From Acidothermaceae bacterium (GTDB lineage Bacteria; Actinomycetota; Actinomycetes; Acidothermales; Acidothermaceae), in assembly GCA_025925185.1 (NCBI GenBank), contig JAICLV010000145.1, positions 1 through 5,865 of the forward strand: 5,865 nucleotides of DNA, given 5' to 3'. Below are positions 5,653-5,865 of this stretch, piece after piece. Position 1 is the stretch's first letter, and the number at the start of each line of letters is the position of its first letter. The translations under genes and the position numbers were made by a program. The notes beneath the pieces are model-generated. The model searched no databases and was not told the DNA's origin. It saw only the letters and a program-made list of their open reading frames with translations.

Positions 5653-5865
5653 GTCCGTCGTCCGAGTTCACTCACATCGACGACCGCGGCGCGGCGCGCA
5701 TGGTCGACGTCTCGGCGAAGGACGTCACGGCCCGCACCGCGCGCGCCACCGGCCGGGTGTTGGTCTCACCTGAGGTGGTCGCGCTTTTACGCGGTGGCGG
5801 GGTCCCGAAGGGCGACGCGCTCGTGGTCGCGCGGCTCGCCGGCATCCAGGGCGCGAAGCGCACGC
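5649..5865 (+). CDS. moaC: Cyclic pyranopterin monophosphate synthase MoaC, N-terminal part (runs off the window)
   Basis: MoaC works with the radical-SAM enzyme MoaA to turn GTP into cyclic pyranopterin monophosphate, the first stable intermediate of molybdenum cofactor synthesis. The 72 visible codons match the family's N-terminus closely: FTHIDDRGAARMVDVSAKDVT, then VPKGDALVVARLAGIQGAKRT, which corresponds to the conserved KGD...ARIAGIQAAKRT block. The later active-site region, including the CHP motif, would lie beyond base 5865. GTG at 5649-5651 overlaps the moeA TGA (GTGA), so it is the third gene of the galU-moeA-moaC operon and is probably read by translational coupling. Confidence 0.95.
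   Translation, partial: MSPSSEFTHIDDRGAARMVDVSAKDVTARTARATGRVLVSPEVVALLRGGGVPKGDALVVARLAGIQGAKRT

Overview
The window is high-GC bacterial DNA with two blocks of genes that point away from each other and are separated by about 370 bases without a recognisable gene. The right block (from about 1138 to the end, plus strand) reads as actinomycetote. It has GTG starts, a TANNNT promoter placed for a leaderless mRNA, and the galU-moeA neighbourhood known from actinobacteria such as mycobacteria. The left block (1-767, minus strand) reads instead as alphaproteobacterial. It has a serine acetyltransferase with the alphaproteobacterial-style C-terminal extension, followed by what looks like the start of a DUF2794 protein, a family I know essentially from Alphaproteobacteria. 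The window may therefore join DNA of two origins, by gene transfer or by a chimeric assembly. This is the point most worth checking.

Layout. Positions 1-84 (minus) hold the first 28 codons of a DUF2794-like gene, overlapping the stop of the gene before it. Positions 81-767 (minus) are cysE, serine O-acetyltransferase, with a TTG start chosen by a good ribosome binding site. A tandem TTGCAATTT repeat sits just upstream. Positions 768-1137 hold no supported gene. Positions 1138-3423 (plus) encode a 761-residue membrane sensor diguanylate cyclase: two membrane segments around an extracytoplasmic domain, then HAMP, coiled coil, GAF and GGDEF with an intact GGEEF active site and an RxxD inhibitory site. 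After 31 bases come galU (3455-4432), moeA (4429-5652) and the start of moaC (5649 to the window end). The last three are joined by 4-base ATGA and GTGA overlaps and are almost certainly one operon.

How the genes work together. CysE makes O-acetylserine for cysteine synthesis. GalU makes UDP-glucose for cell-surface and storage polysaccharides. MoaC acts early, and MoeA last, in molybdenum cofactor synthesis. The cyclase makes cyclic di-GMP, a common regulator of exopolysaccharide production, so its position beside galU is suggestive but proves nothing. galU appears to have its own promoter in the 31-base gap, so the cyclase and the galU operon need not be co-transcribed.

I found no mobile element, CRISPR array, RNA gene or clearly new multi-gene system. 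The less ordinary signals are the change of apparent lineage near 770-1137, the repeat in front of cysE, in-frame tandem repeats at the C-terminal ends of the cyclase and of GalU, and the leaderless galU promoter.
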